Notes: generated by a model not told the origin, from the sequence alone. 64,000 bases of DNA from Actinoplanes sp. M2I2 (GCF_023544445.1 NZ_JALPVJ010000019.1:62001-126000); one strand, 5' to 3'; counted from the stretch's first letter, positions 34,831 to 43,602 are shown. Numbers and translations are program-made.

Positions 34831-34936
34831 CTGCGTTCCCGTCGTCGTCCGGAACCCCACGCTCAGGACGGCGACTGTATCGAATCGCAGACGTCTTTGT
34901 TACCGGCCAGTTCGCCCGGCCGGGAACTCGGCGGCG

Positions 34937-36580
34937 TCAGAAGGCCGTCAGCGTGATGCCGGCCGTCCGGGGGTCGCCGCTGTGCACCAGCGACTCCTGG
35001 TTCTGCACGTCGTCGAAGGCGAACGCGTAGGCCTTGCCGTCCACCATGCTGTCGTGGATCACCTTGGCGTACAGGTTGGCCGGGTTGCCGCGATAGAAGT
35101 CGGCCGCCGTGCCGCTCGGCTGGGTGTCGAGCCGGCCCAGCGTGGTCCGGGTCATCGCCGCGCACAGCGTCCGGGCGATCGGCCCCACGATCAGGTCGTT
35201 CGGGGCGCCGAGGGCGCCGTCGCAGCCCCACACGTTCGCGGTCGACGGCTTGGTGAAGGAGGCGACCGTCTTGCCCGTGCTGTCGGTGAAGTTCATGACG
35301 TTGCCGGTCGTGCGGCCGAGGAACTTGGTGTCCGGCCGGTCGGTGAACGGCACGACGGTGAGGGTCTTCGAGGCGTACGCGTTCCAGGCCCCGGTGATGT
35401 ACGAGTCCAGGTAGGTCGGGCTCATCAGGCCGGCATCGGCCGCCTTGCCCGGCGCCAGCACCCGCAGCACCGTGCCGTCGGCCCGGGTGACCACGCTCCT
35501 GGCGAAGTCCGGCGACGCCTTGACCGCGTCGATGACCCGCTGACGGCCACCGGCCTTGAGCTCGCCGGTGCTGGCGGTGGCGCCGTTCCCGCCGGTCACG
35601 CTGACGACGTGGGGCACGGCGAACATGTCGACCTGGGAGCTGTTGAGCCACAGGCCGGAGTCGTTCAGGGTGAACTCGCTCCAGTCGAACAGGACGTCGC
35701 GGTTGGGGTCGCCGCCGGCCCACGGCGCCGGCTGCACCAGACCGTCGCCGGTCAGCCGGAAGTCGAGCTTCTCACCGAACGACATGTACAGGCGGCCGGA
35801 GAGGTTCTTCGGCAGCTTGAGCGTGGTGGTCGCGCCCTTGCCGGGGCCGGCGATGGACACGTCCGGCGCCGGCACCGGAACGGGTCCGCCGCCGGTCCAC
35901 GCGGTGAACCCGCCGGCCGCGTTCACGTAGCCCAGCTTGCCGGTGGTGAGGTTGGTGCCGAGCACGTAGAGGAAGACGTTGTCGGCCCGCCCGGTGTCGT
36001 TCTTGACGACCACCGGGAGCGTGCTGCCGGCCGGGGGAACGCTGACCGGCGCGGCGGGGGCCTTGGTGGTCGCCGGCGGCGCGGTCGTCGGGGCCTTCGT
36101 GGGCGCCGCCGTCGGGGTGGCCGCCGGGGCGGTCGTCGCCTTGGCCGGCGGGGTCGGGGCCGGGGCCGTCGTCGTGATCACCGCGCCGCCACCCGCGCAC
36201 GGCGCGCCGTTGAGCTTGCAGTTGGCCGGCTTGGCCCCCGAGCCCACGAAGCCGAAGGTGACGCTGTCGCCGACCGCGACGCGGCCGTTCCAGGGCCGGT
36301 TGCCGAACGTCCGGTGGCTGCCCGCGGCGACCATGTCGGCGTCCCAGAAGCTGCCGACCGCGGCCCCGGCCGGGAGGTCGAACTCGACCTTCCACGAGGA
36401 CATCGCGTCCGTACCGGTGTTCTTGATCGTCACCTCGCTCTGCCAGCCCGAGCCCCAGTCGGAGACCGTCCGCAGCGTGGCGGTGGGAGCGGCCGCCGAC
36501 GCGGGCAGGGCGATCCACGTGGTGACGCCGACCACCGCCGCGACGACACCGGACAGAACGAGACTTCGCTTGCGACGCAT
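34937..36580 (-). CDS. Secreted GH64 beta-1,3-glucanase with N-terminal CBM2
   Basis: 547 residues. A signal peptide (1-30, ASA-A) precedes a CBM2-like domain (31-128: WGSGWQSEVTIKNTG, FGNRPWNGRV, CKLNGAPC), a Thr/Ala/Pro linker (133-183), and a GH64 thaumatin-like catalytic domain (188-547). E302 in DWSEFTLNDSGLW and D318 in SSQVDMF have the 16-residue spacing of the catalytic pair in Streptomyces laminaripentaose-producing beta-1,3-glucanase. YAFAFDDV and ESLVHSGDP near the C-terminus are typical. It attacks beta-1,3-glucan such as laminarin or fungal wall glucan, complementing the alpha-1,3-glucanases at the left of the window. Confidence 0.93.
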   Translation of the reverse strand: MRRKRSLVLSGVVAAVVGVTTWIALPASAAAPTATLRTVSDWGSGWQSEVTIKNTGTDAMSSWKVEFDLPAGAAVGSFWDADMVAAGSHRTFGNRPWNGRVAVGDSVTFGFVGSGAKPANCKLNGAPCAGGGAVITTTAPAPTPPAKATTAPAATPTAAPTKAPTTAPPATTKAPAAPVSVPPAGSTLPVVVKNDTGRADNVFLYVLGTNLTTGKLGYVNAAGGFTAWTGGGPVPVPAPDVSIAGPGKGATTTLKLPKNLSGRLYMSFGEKLDFRLTGDGLVQPAPWAGGDPNRDVLFDWSEFTLNDSGLWLNSSQVDMFAVPHVVSVTGGNGATASTGELKAGGRQRVIDAVKASPDFARSVVTRADGTVLRVLAPGKAADAGLMSPTYLDSYITGAWNAYASKTLTVVPFTDRPDTKFLGRTTGNVMNFTDSTGKTVASFTKPSTANVWGCDGALGAPNDLIVGPIARTLCAAMTRTTLGRLDTQPSGTAADFYRGNPANLYAKVIHDSMVDGKAYAFAFDDVQNQESLVHSGDPRTAGITLTAF

Positions 36581-36657
36581 CTTCGACTTGCCTCCGTAGT
36601 GAGCCGGACCAGCCCATCTTGGGAAGCGGAGGGCCCGATCACCGCAGCCGTGTTGAT

Positions 36658-36679
36658 CTTTAAGGTCGCTTTAAGGTCG
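36658..36679. promoter_or_regulatory. Perfect 11-bp direct repeat between GH64 and UvrA-like genes
   Basis: CTTTAAGGTCG occurs twice head to tail, a one-helical-turn period. It lies 78-99 nt upstream of the GH64 start and 91 nt upstream of the UvrA-like start. Direct repeats of 11 bp are the usual target layout for OmpR/PhoB- and SARP-type winged-helix activators. The sequence does not fit the Pho-box consensus I know, so the regulator is unknown. Confidence 0.5.
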
Positions 36680-36769
36680 AATTGCCCCTGCGCGCCGAAC
36701 CGGTTGCCCGCCCGGACTTTGTGACGGAAGCTACTGCGCGGCCCGGCTGATCACGGCTAGACCGTACGC

Positions 36770-39220
36770 ATGGCCTCCTCCATCCCGCCCCCGCCGGACT
36801 CGCTGCCGCGGGCCATCCAGGCGCGCGGCATCCGGCACAACACCCTGCGCGACCTCGACGTCGACGTGCCGCTCTGGCGAACCGTCGTCATCGCCGGGGT
36901 GTCGGGGTCGGGCAAGACGTCGCTGGCCATGGGGACGCTCTACGCCGAGGGCCTGCACCGGTTCCTCGAGGGGCTCAGCACGTACAGCCGGCGACGGCTC
37001 ACCCAGGCCCAGCGGCCCGACGCCGACCGCATCGACAACCTGCCGCCGGCGCTCGCGCTGCGGCAGCGCCCGCCCGTGCCGGGGCCGCGCAGCACGGTCG
37101 GCACGATGAGCGAGGTGCTCAACGTGCTGCGGCTGACCATGTCGCGGCTCGGCACCCACCGCTGCCCGAACGGCCACGACGTGCCGCCGTCGATCACCAC
37201 CCAGGCCATGGAGATCCGGTGCCCGACCTGCGGCGCCCGGTTCGAGCATCCCGGCGCCGAGTCGTTCGCCTTCAACTCGATCGGGGCGTGCCCGCGCTGC
37301 AACGGCATCGGCACGGTGTTCGAGGTCGACCCGGCGACGCTGGTGCCCGACGAGAGCAGGACGATCGGCGACGGGGCCGTGCTGCCGTGGAATGTGGGCG
37401 GCCGCCGGCTCAGCATGTATGCGGCGGGCGAGCTCGGAGTCCGGCTCGACGTCCCGTACGGGAAGCTCTCGCGCCGGGAGAAGGAGCTCGTGATGCGCGG
37501 CGAGCCGGTGAAGCAGATCGTCACCGTCTCCGGCCGCAACGGGCGGCCGGTGCAGCTCAACGTCACCTACGACAACGCCGTCACCGCGGCCCAGCGCTCG
37601 GAGAACAGCAAGTATTTGAACTCGCACACCTGCCCGGTGTGCCAGGGCACCCGCTTGCGGCCCGAGGCGCTCACGTCCCGGCTGAACGGCCGGAACCTGG
37701 CCGAGATCAGCGCGCTCGACCTCGACCACCTGGTGGCCTTCGCGGGTGAGCTGCCGCCGCTCCTGCCGCCGGAGCTGAGCCGCCTGACCAGCGGGCTGCT
37801 CGGCGAGCTGACCGGTGCCGTCGCCCCGCTGCTCGACCTCGGTCTGGGCTATCTGGGGCTGGACCGGGCCGGCGCCACCCTGTCGACCGGCGAGCGGCAG
37901 CGGATCGAGCTGACCTCGACGGTCCGCTCGACCACCACCGGCATGCTCTATGTGCTCGACGAGCCGTCGGTCGGCCTGCACCCGAGCAACGTCGAGGGGC
38001 TGCGCAAGACGATCGCCGCGCTGGCCGCGCACGGCAACTCGGTGATCATCGTCGAACACGATCTGGACGTGATCCGCACCGCCGACTGGATCATCGAGAT
38101 GGGCCCCGGCGCCGGCCGGCTGGGCGGCACGGTCCTCGCCTCGGGCACGGTCGACGAGGTCCGGCACAACCCCGGATCGATCATCGGGCCGTACCTGTCC
38201 GGAAAGCCGGCAGTCGACCGGTCACCCCGGCCGCCGGCCGGCCCGGAGATCGCGATCACCGTACGGCGCCTCTACAACCTGCGGGAGGTGACGGCCGCCT
38301 TCCCGATCAACCGGCTGACCGGGGTGGCCGGCCCGTCCGGGGCCGGCAAGACCGCGCTGGTGCTCGACAGCCTGGTCCCGGCGGCCCGCGCACGGCTCGC
38401 CGGCGCCACCCTGCCCGCGCACGTGACCGCGCTCGACCTGGGCCCGGTGCGGCAGGTGGTGGAGATCGACGCGACCCCGATCGGCCTGAACGCGCGCTCC
38501 ACCCCGAGCACGTACTCCGGCGCCTTCGACGCCATCCGCAACCACTTCGCCGCGGCGTCGGGCCGCGCACCCGGGCACTTCTCGTTCAACACCAAGGAGG
38601 GTCAGTGCCCGACCTGCAAGGGTCTGGGCTCGATCGACCTGGACGTGCAGTACCTGCCCGACATCAACGTCGAATGCCCCACCTGCCACGGCAAGAGGTT
38701 CAACGACAAGACCCTGTCCGTACGGGTCGACGACCTCACCATCGCCCAGGTGCTCGACCTGACGGTGCGCGAGGCGCTGGACCGGTACGCCGAAACGCCC
38801 GCGATCGTCCGCCCGTTGCGCCCCATCCTCGACGTGGGCCTGGACTACCTGCGCCTGGGCGAGCCCACGCCCACGCTGTCCGGGGGCGAGTCGCAGCGCC
38901 TGCGCATCGCGGCCCGCCTGCGCAGCAGCCAGCGCAACGTCCTCTACGTGCTGGACGAGCCGTCGACCGGCCTGCACCCGGTCGACATCGGCACTTTGGC
39001 CGGCGTCTTCGACCGCCTGCTCGACGCGGGCGCCACCGTCGTCGTCATCGACCACGACCTCGACGTCCTGGCCGCGGCCGACCAGGTGATCGACATGGGC
39101 CCGACCGGCGGCCCGAGCGGCGGCCGCATCGTCGCCCGGGGCACCCCGGCCGAGGTGGCCGCCGACCCCGCCAGCGTGACCGGCCCCTGGCTGGCCGCCC
39201 ACCTGTCCCGCCTCTCTTGA
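36770..39220 (+). CDS. UvrA paralogue (UvrA2-like ABC ATPase)
   Basis: 816 residues, shorter than the housekeeping UvrA of roughly 950. Two ABC modules: the first Walker A is GVSGSGKTS (about 43-51) with signature LSTGERQR; the second is GPSGAGKTA with LSGGESQR; each has VLDEPS and a following His switch. Zinc modules are present as CPTCGARF...CPRC and CPTCKG...CPTCHG. Parts of the UvrB-interaction/signature insertion seem reduced. Such UvrA2 forms are linked to tolerance of DNA-binding drugs; a role in repair is possible but the gene is not next to uvrB or uvrC. Confidence 0.88.
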   Translation: MASSIPPPPDSLPRAIQARGIRHNTLRDLDVDVPLWRTVVIAGVSGSGKTSLAMGTLYAEGLHRFLEGLSTYSRRRLTQAQRPDADRIDNLPPALALRQRPPVPGPRSTVGTMSEVLNVLRLTMSRLGTHRCPNGHDVPPSITTQAMEIRCPTCGARFEHPGAESFAFNSIGACPRCNGIGTVFEVDPATLVPDESRTIGDGAVLPWNVGGRRLSMYAAGELGVRLDVPYGKLSRREKELVMRGEPVKQIVTVSGRNGRPVQLNVTYDNAVTAAQRSENSKYLNSHTCPVCQGTRLRPEALTSRLNGRNLAEISALDLDHLVAFAGELPPLLPPELSRLTSGLLGELTGAVAPLLDLGLGYLGLDRAGATLSTGERQRIELTSTVRSTTTGMLYVLDEPSVGLHPSNVEGLRKTIAALAAHGNSVIIVEHDLDVIRTADWIIEMGPGAGRLGGTVLASGTVDEVRHNPGSIIGPYLSGKPAVDRSPRPPAGPEIAITVRRLYNLREVTAAFPINRLTGVAGPSGAGKTALVLDSLVPAARARLAGATLPAHVTALDLGPVRQVVEIDATPIGLNARSTPSTYSGAFDAIRNHFAAASGRAPGHFSFNTKEGQCPTCKGLGSIDLDVQYLPDINVECPTCHGKRFNDKTLSVRVDDLTIAQVLDLTVREALDRYAETPAIVRPLRPILDVGLDYLRLGEPTPTLSGGESQRLRIAARLRSSQRNVLYVLDEPSTGLHPVDIGTLAGVFDRLLDAGATVVVIDHDLDVLAAADQVIDMGPTGGPSGGRIVARGTPAEVAADPASVTGPWLAAHLSRLS

Positions 39221-39575
39221 CCGGTCGCGTCAGGTAGCGGCGTCGATCAGCACCTCCGCGAGCTGATCGGGCGGGTCAGCATGCCCGCCGTCTGCTCGAT
39301 CAGCTCAGGCGGCGCGCCGTTCACGAAGCTCTGGCCCCACCAGGAGGCCGGGGGAGCCGGTGCAACAGCGTCGATCGCGGCGTCGGCCGCGGCGGACTCC
39401 TCCGGGAAGGGCATGACGTCGTTCTACTTCGGGCTCCACTCATGGCGCTCACTGATCGAGGAGAACGAGTGGAGCTACGAAGCCGCCGAGCGCTGGCTGG
39501 CCCACCACGCCTGGACCACACTGACCGACTCCGGCGCCCCCTGATCGAGCAAGGACCGGCCACCGTCGAGGGGGA
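39221..39575. pseudogene. Remnants of two genes: a hydrolase tail (minus) and a TetR tail (plus)
   Basis: No intact gene in 355 bp. On the minus strand about 39421-39247 reads DVMPFPEESAAADAAIDAV, then ASWWGQSFVNGAPPELIEQT, resembling a C-terminal piece of an alpha/beta hydrolase. On the plus strand 39413-39544 reads FYFGLHSWRSLIEENEWSYE and AAERWLAHHAWTTL, resembling the last helix pair of a TetR-family regulator. Neither has a full domain or ribosome site. Together they suggest a decayed hydrolase-regulator locus. Family assignment of such short pieces is tentative. Confidence 0.4.
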
Positions 39576-40481
39576 TCACCGCCCGCGCTCGATCCAGCCA
39601 ATGAAATCTGGGGACGCGAGCGACCGGATCAGCCGGCGGTATTCGCCCAGATCACCCTCGGTCAGGGTCCCGCGCCACTGACCCGACGTCCCGGATCGGA
39701 AAAAGGCCTGCGGATCGGAGAACAGACCGAGCCGCTCGTCCGGAGCGAGGTCGGCCGCGCCGGCCCGCATCCGGTCGAACGAGGCCGCCTCGACGAGGGC
39801 AGGCCAAAGAGCCTCCGCGACCGCGATGTCCAGGCGGGCGGCGAGGTACCGCATGCGGCCCTCCAGGTCATGGCGCAGGTCGTCGAAGTGCACGAGGGTG
39901 ACCATCGGTTCCTGGCGCCGAGCCCAGGCTCCGGCAAGGTGCCACACGAGGGCACGCAGGGAGTCGAGGTTCGCCGCAGGAGGCCGCTCGTCGCGGATCC
40001 ACCGCATCACCCGCTCCCGGAGATCGGCCGGCCGGGCCGCGGATGCCGATCGGCCTGACGGACCCGGCCCGGCCGGTGACCCCGACAACGACTCGATGAC
40101 GGTGATGTTCAGATTGGCGCGGTGACGATCCATGGAGACTGCGACATCGCGAGGATCACGCCCCACGACCACATAGTGAACGCCGTCCACCTGCGGCAGG
40201 CCGTCAAGTGGCGTGTGCGTCTTGATGAACCGCCGATGATTCTGGCCCTCCAGCAGACCCAGGACCTCGGGCAAGGGCCGTAAGCGCATGTCCAGCCACG
40301 GTGACAGTGTGGTCAGGGCAGCCGGCAGTTCCACGCTCTGAAAGATCAGCAGAGCGCAGATCATCTGCATCCAGGTCGTCCCGCACTTGGACGGCGTGGA
40401 GATCACGATGTCGCCCGGCCGAAGCGTGGCAGCCGCCCACCTGCTGCTGTCGGTCAGGCCACTGCGATACACCACGGGCAC
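39576..40481 (-). CDS. Sulfotransferase-domain protein
   Basis: 301 residues from GTG 40481. The PAPS 5'-phosphosulfate loop is TPSKCGTTWMQ (29-39); the 3'-phosphate site is VVGRDPRDVAVSMDRH; FFRSGTSGQWRGTLTEGDL near the C-terminus corresponds to the last PAPS-binding motif. These are the three marks of cytosolic-type (Sulfotransfer_1) sulfotransferases. Acceptor unknown; no biosynthetic cluster surrounds it. The insert at about 130-150 rich in Ser/Pro/Gly is not conserved and may be a loop. Confidence 0.9.
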   Translation of the reverse strand: MPVVYRSGLTDSSRWAAATLRPGDIVISTPSKCGTTWMQMICALLIFQSVELPAALTTLSPWLDMRLRPLPEVLGLLEGQNHRRFIKTHTPLDGLPQVDGVHYVVVGRDPRDVAVSMDRHRANLNITVIESLSGSPAGPGPSGRSASAARPADLRERVMRWIRDERPPAANLDSLRALVWHLAGAWARRQEPMVTLVHFDDLRHDLEGRMRYLAARLDIAVAEALWPALVEAASFDRMRAGAADLAPDERLGLFSDPQAFFRSGTSGQWRGTLTEGDLGEYRRLIRSLASPDFIGWIERGR

Positions 40482-40516
40482 GGGCGGTCCACCGATCGGT
40501 CGGGAGCCGGGCCGAG

Positions 40517-40768
40517 TCAGTTCAGGTGGTCGAGCTTTGCCTGGATGGAGTCGCGGCGCTGCTCCAGCGTGTCGATGACGGCCTCGGTCTCGGCCAGGCC
40601 GGTCAGCTCGGTGGCGATCTCCTCCGGCTCCTGCAGGCCGATGGAGCTGTCGCTGTCCTCGCCGCGGCGGGCGTTCACGTCGCCGGCCAGGCGGCGCATC
40701 TCGGCCAGTTCCTCGTCGACGTCCTTCAGTTCCTGACGGAGCTGCTCAGCTGTGATCTCACTGGTCAT
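40517..40768 (-). CDS. Small coiled-coil protein, function unknown
   Basis: 83 residues, strongly charged, with heptad-like LRQELKDVDEELAEMRRLAG and IDTLEQRRDSIQAKLDHL segments separated by an acidic region. No Cys, no membrane segment. Probably an alpha-helical dimer. The start ATG 40768 is supported by the reading frame only. Similar short coiled-coil proteins are common in actinomycetes; no function can be given. Confidence 0.65.
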   Translation of the reverse strand: MTSEITAEQLRQELKDVDEELAEMRRLAGDVNARRGEDSDSSIGLQEPEEIATELTGLAETEAVIDTLEQRRDSIQAKLDHLN

Positions 40769-40842
40769 GACGGCATCCTAGGGGCCGATGACCGGTGAGC
40801 GACCACCTCAGCGACGAAGGACACCCCACCGCGGATCCGGCC

Positions 40843-41325
40843 TCAGACGGCCAGCGCCTCGAAGTGCGACTTCATCGACGGGTAGTAGTCGTTGAAGTCG
40901 GGCAGCGGCCGGTCCTCGCGGGCGGCGACGAGGTTGTCGAGGTAGTACTCCCAGCCGGGACCGACCTCGCCGAGGCCCTCGGTGGTCTCCAGGTGATGCA
41001 CCAGCCGGAGCTCGGTGCCGCCCTCGACCGCGGTCAGCCGCAGTTCGAGATGCCAGGCGCCGACCTCGTCCACAGTGGAGACCTCAAGGCGGCGTGGGGG
41101 CTCACAGGCGTCGATCCGCGCCTCCACCCAGGGGGTTCCTTCCTCGTACGCCATCTGGACCTTGACAGTGCGGCCGGGCCCGGCCTCGCCGGTCCACCGG
41201 CCGAACCACCGGGCGGTGCGGTCCGATTCGGTGACGCTGGCCCAGACGTCGTCGATGCCGGCCGGGAAGGTGCGGGTCAGCACCAGATCCCTGCCCTCGA
41301 GCCGTCCGGTCGGTGCGTTCGTCAT
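40843..41325 (-). CDS. SRPBCC/AHSA1-type START-like domain protein
   Basis: 160 residues from ATG 41325, after GGGGAAG. Motifs of the AHSA1 branch: LTRTFPAGIDDVWASVTES, ARWFGRWTG, ELRLTAVEGGTELRLVHH, GWEYYLDNLVA. The fold forms a hydrophobic ligand cavity. Its ATG overlaps the stop of the upstream ArsR regulator by 4 bp, the standard ArsR-SRPBCC pair; the ligand is unknown. Confidence 0.9.
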   Translation of the reverse strand: MTNAPTGRLEGRDLVLTRTFPAGIDDVWASVTESDRTARWFGRWTGEAGPGRTVKVQMAYEEGTPWVEARIDACEPPRRLEVSTVDEVGAWHLELRLTAVEGGTELRLVHHLETTEGLGEVGPGWEYYLDNLVAAREDRPLPDFNDYYPSMKSHFEALAV

Positions 41326-41696
41326 GCCGTCTTCCCCTGTCGGTCGGACGCCGGGACACGACGGTCCCGGCGAGTGCGGTAGACCTCGGTCTCGAGCGCG
41401 TCCAGTCGCCGGCTCCACACATCGGGTGCCGTGAGACCGGCGATCCAGTCGCTCAGCGATGTCAGCGGGGACGGGTCGAGCCGGTAGAGGCGCTCGCGGC
41501 CGGTGAGTGTGTCGTGGACGAGCCCGCACTCGCGCAGCACGCGCAGGTGCCGGCTGACGGCCGGGCGGCTGATCGGGAACCGCGCGGCGATGCGGCGCGC
41601 GGGCAACGGGCCCTCGCGCAGCATCGTCAGGATCTCCCGGCGTACCGGGTCGGCGATCGCCGCCGCCACCTCGTCCACCCCGGAAGCGTAACTCAT
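41322..41696 (-). CDS. ArsR-family regulator
   Basis: 124 residues. Winged helix: IADPVRREILTMLREGPLPARRIAARFPISRPAVSRHLRVLRECGLV. No cysteine metal site of the ArsR/SmtB type, so it probably senses something other than metal. The start codon lies in the spacer of a perfect 11-bp inverted repeat (41683-41708), an evident autoregulatory operator shared with the divergent PEP-mutase-family gene. Confidence 0.92.
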   Translation of the reverse strand: MSYASGVDEVAAAIADPVRREILTMLREGPLPARRIAARFPISRPAVSRHLRVLRECGLVHDTLTGRERLYRLDPSPLTSLSDWIAGLTAPDVWSRRLDALETEVYRTRRDRRVPASDRQGKTA

Positions 41697-41708
41697 CAGT
41701 TACGCTTC
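41683..41708. promoter_or_regulatory. Perfect 11-bp inverted repeat, bidirectional ArsR operator
   Basis: GAAGCGTAACT and AGTTACGCTTC flank a CATC spacer. The ArsR start codon (41694-41696) is inside the element, and the divergent lyase gene starts at 41714, only 6 nt from its edge. The regulator can therefore block both transcripts at once. Direct view of the sequence; binding by this ArsR is inferred. Confidence 0.8.
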
Positions 41709-41713
41709 TGGCC

Positions 41714-42496
41714 ATGAGAGATCGTTTCCGCGCGCTGCACGACAGCGGCACCTTCCTGCTGCCGAACCCGTGGGACGCCGGCTCGGCCCGGCTGCTGGAG
41801 TCGCTCGGCTTCGAGGCGCTGGCCACCACGTCGTCCGGGCTGGCCGCGAGCCTCGGCCAGGCCGACCAGCAGGTCTCCCGGGACGAGCTGGTGGCCCACG
41901 TCGCCGCGCTCACCGCCGCCGTGCGGATCCCGCTGAACGTCGACGCCGAGCGCTGCTTCGCGGACACCCCCGAAGGCATCGCCGAAACCGTCGATCAGCT
42001 GGCCGAAGCGGGCGCGGCCGGCATCTCGATCGAGGACTACGACCCCGCGACCGGGCGGATCGAGACCCTGGAGGCGGGCATCGAGCGGGTCGCCGCCGCG
42101 GCCGAGGCCTGCGCCCGGCACGGCGTGGTGCTGACCGCCCGGGCCGAGAACCACCTCTACGGGTACGACGATCTGGACGACACGATCGAGCGGCTGCGCG
42201 CCTACCGGGCCGCCGGCGCCGACGTGGTCTACGCGCCCGGCCTGCGCACACCCGACGACATCGGCCGGCTCGTGGCCTCGGTGACGTGCCCGGTCAACGT
42301 GCTCGCGGTCGCCGGCGCCCCACCGGTGGCCGAGCTGGCGCAGCTGGGCGTGCGGCGGGTGTCCACCGGCGGCTCGCTGGCCTGGGCCGCGTACGGGGCC
42401 CTGCGGGACGCGGCCCGCGAGCTGCGGGACGCCGGCACCACGACGTTCCGGACGGCCGCCCTGACCCCCGACGAGATCAAGCAGGTGTTCGGGTGA
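41714..42496 (+). CDS. Isocitrate lyase / PEP mutase-family protein
   Basis: 260 residues. TIM-barrel motifs: LPNPWDAGSARLLESLGFEALATTSSG at the N-terminus, VDAERCFADTPEG (metal site and loop), AGISIEDYDP and TARAENHLYG. The isocitrate-lyase KKCGH loop is absent, so it belongs with the oxaloacetase / carboxyvinyl-phosphonate-type relatives of this superfamily. Substrate unknown. It shares an operator with the divergent ArsR-SRPBCC pair. Confidence 0.88.
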   Translation: MRDRFRALHDSGTFLLPNPWDAGSARLLESLGFEALATTSSGLAASLGQADQQVSRDELVAHVAALTAAVRIPLNVDAERCFADTPEGIAETVDQLAEAGAAGISIEDYDPATGRIETLEAGIERVAAAAEACARHGVVLTARAENHLYGYDDLDDTIERLRAYRAAGADVVYAPGLRTPDDIGRLVASVTCPVNVLAVAGAPPVAELAQLGVRRVSTGGSLAWAAYGALRDAARELRDAGTTTFRTAALTPDEIKQVFG

Positions 42497-42558
42497 CGCC
42501 GGTCCGTCCACGAAGGAACGTCCTGAGCTGATCGCGACACCGCAGAATCCCGCCCACA

Positions 42559-42984
42559 TCAATCGCCGGAGAAGCCCCAGATGCCCACGGCGCTCGGGCG
42601 ACCGCCGTCGAACAGGGTCGCGGCGTAGCCGCACCAGACCGCGGGCAGGCCACCCTTGAACCGGCTGTCCGTGGTCCGTTCGAAGTCGGCGACGCTCGGC
42701 CGGACCGTTCCGAAGAACCGCTCGAGCCCGGCGTCGCCGAGGGGGCGAAGCGCGCCCCCACTGTCCTCGTCGGCGGCATCGATCACGTAATCGACGTCCA
42801 GCACGGAATGGGTGCCCTCGGCCGCGGGCCATTCGTCGTCGAGCTGGTCCAGATCGGCCGGGCGGTCCAACCCGGCGGGCCAGTGGTAACGGCCCCGCTC
42901 GAAGACCTCCTGACGCAGCCGCCCCAGCACAACGGCCAGATCTTCGTCGTACGGCGTCACGTACTCCCAGCCCGACTTACCCAT
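42559..42984 (-). CDS. Conserved hypothetical protein
   Basis: 141 residues from ATG 42984; in-frame ATGs at 42993 and 42996 are alternatives, with a GGGGTGG stretch just upstream. Begins GKSGWEYVTPYDEDLAVVLGRLRQEVFERGRYHW, an opening I associate with a widespread actinobacterial family of unknown function. No membrane segment, few cysteines, acidic. No assigned role. Confidence 0.7.
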   Translation of the reverse strand: MGKSGWEYVTPYDEDLAVVLGRLRQEVFERGRYHWPAGLDRPADLDQLDDEWPAAEGTHSVLDVDYVIDAADEDSGGALRPLGDAGLERFFGTVRPSVADFERTTDSRFKGGLPAVWCGYAATLFDGGRPSAVGIWGFSGD

Positions 42985-43048
42985 GCGCCGCATCATCCAC
43001 CCCGGCCGGGTCGGCGGCCACGATGACCACCGGCGCGTCCACCGGGAC

Positions 43049-43414
43049 TCACCACCGGCGCCATCGGTCCGTGACAGCGAAACGACTTACGCCGTGCCGG
43101 GCGGCCAGCTCCTCCATCGCGACGCCACGTTCGGTGAGCGCCTCGTCGATGAATAGGCAGAGCTGTTCCCGCTCGTCGGTGTCGATGCTGTCGCCCGTCG
43201 TCTCCTGGTTCACCCGGTTGAGCGCCACGACAACCCGTTCGACCGCAGCGAGGACTTCAGGACCCGACGTCGGCGTCAGCTGCCGCACATCGGACTCGAA
43301 AGCGGTCAGCGCCTGGTCGACGGAGCTCAGGAAACTCTCGGAATAGACGCCCAGGAAGGACGCATCGCCAAGATCCATCGCACCGGCCGCGACGGCGTCC
43401 GCCTCCTTCTGCAT
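43049..43414 (-). CDS. Hypothetical protein with C-terminal HTH-like segment
   Basis: About 121 residues from ATG 43414; the frame extends further upstream without ATG/GTG and the true start is uncertain. Residues 15-75 are acidic and helical (YSESFLSSVDQALTAFESDVRQL). The C-terminus ERGVAMEELAARHGVSRFAVTDRWRRW resembles a helix-turn-helix. Could be a small DNA-binding regulator; family not recognised. Confidence 0.5.
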   Translation of the reverse strand: MQKEADAVAAGAMDLGDASFLGVYSESFLSSVDQALTAFESDVRQLTPTSGPEVLAAVERVVVALNRVNQETTGDSIDTDEREQLCLFIDEALTERGVAMEELAARHGVSRFAVTDRWRRW

Positions 43415-43527
43415 TTCCTGCCGCCAGTACTGGGAAGGCTTGACGACTATGACCTCTCTTTCGCTGATACCAAGTGCCGCGCTTACCCCCAAGGTCGGCC
43501 GGGTGGTGGTTCTGCGGGAGGTCCTGA

Positions 43528-43560
43528 GGCGTGGTGCCGTTGCCGCGACGGCACCACGCC
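43528..43560 (-). terminator. Terminator hairpin after the streptogrisin-ricin protease gene
   Basis: A perfect 13-bp stem, GGCGTGGTGCCGT / ACGGCACCACGCC, with a 7-nt loop, 43 nt beyond the stop codon of the protease (minus strand). Highly stable and well placed to end that transcript. Confidence 0.8.
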
Positions 43561-43602
43561 GGCCAGGGACACGCCGGCCAGGAAGAGGCCGGTCAGGGAT
43601 GG

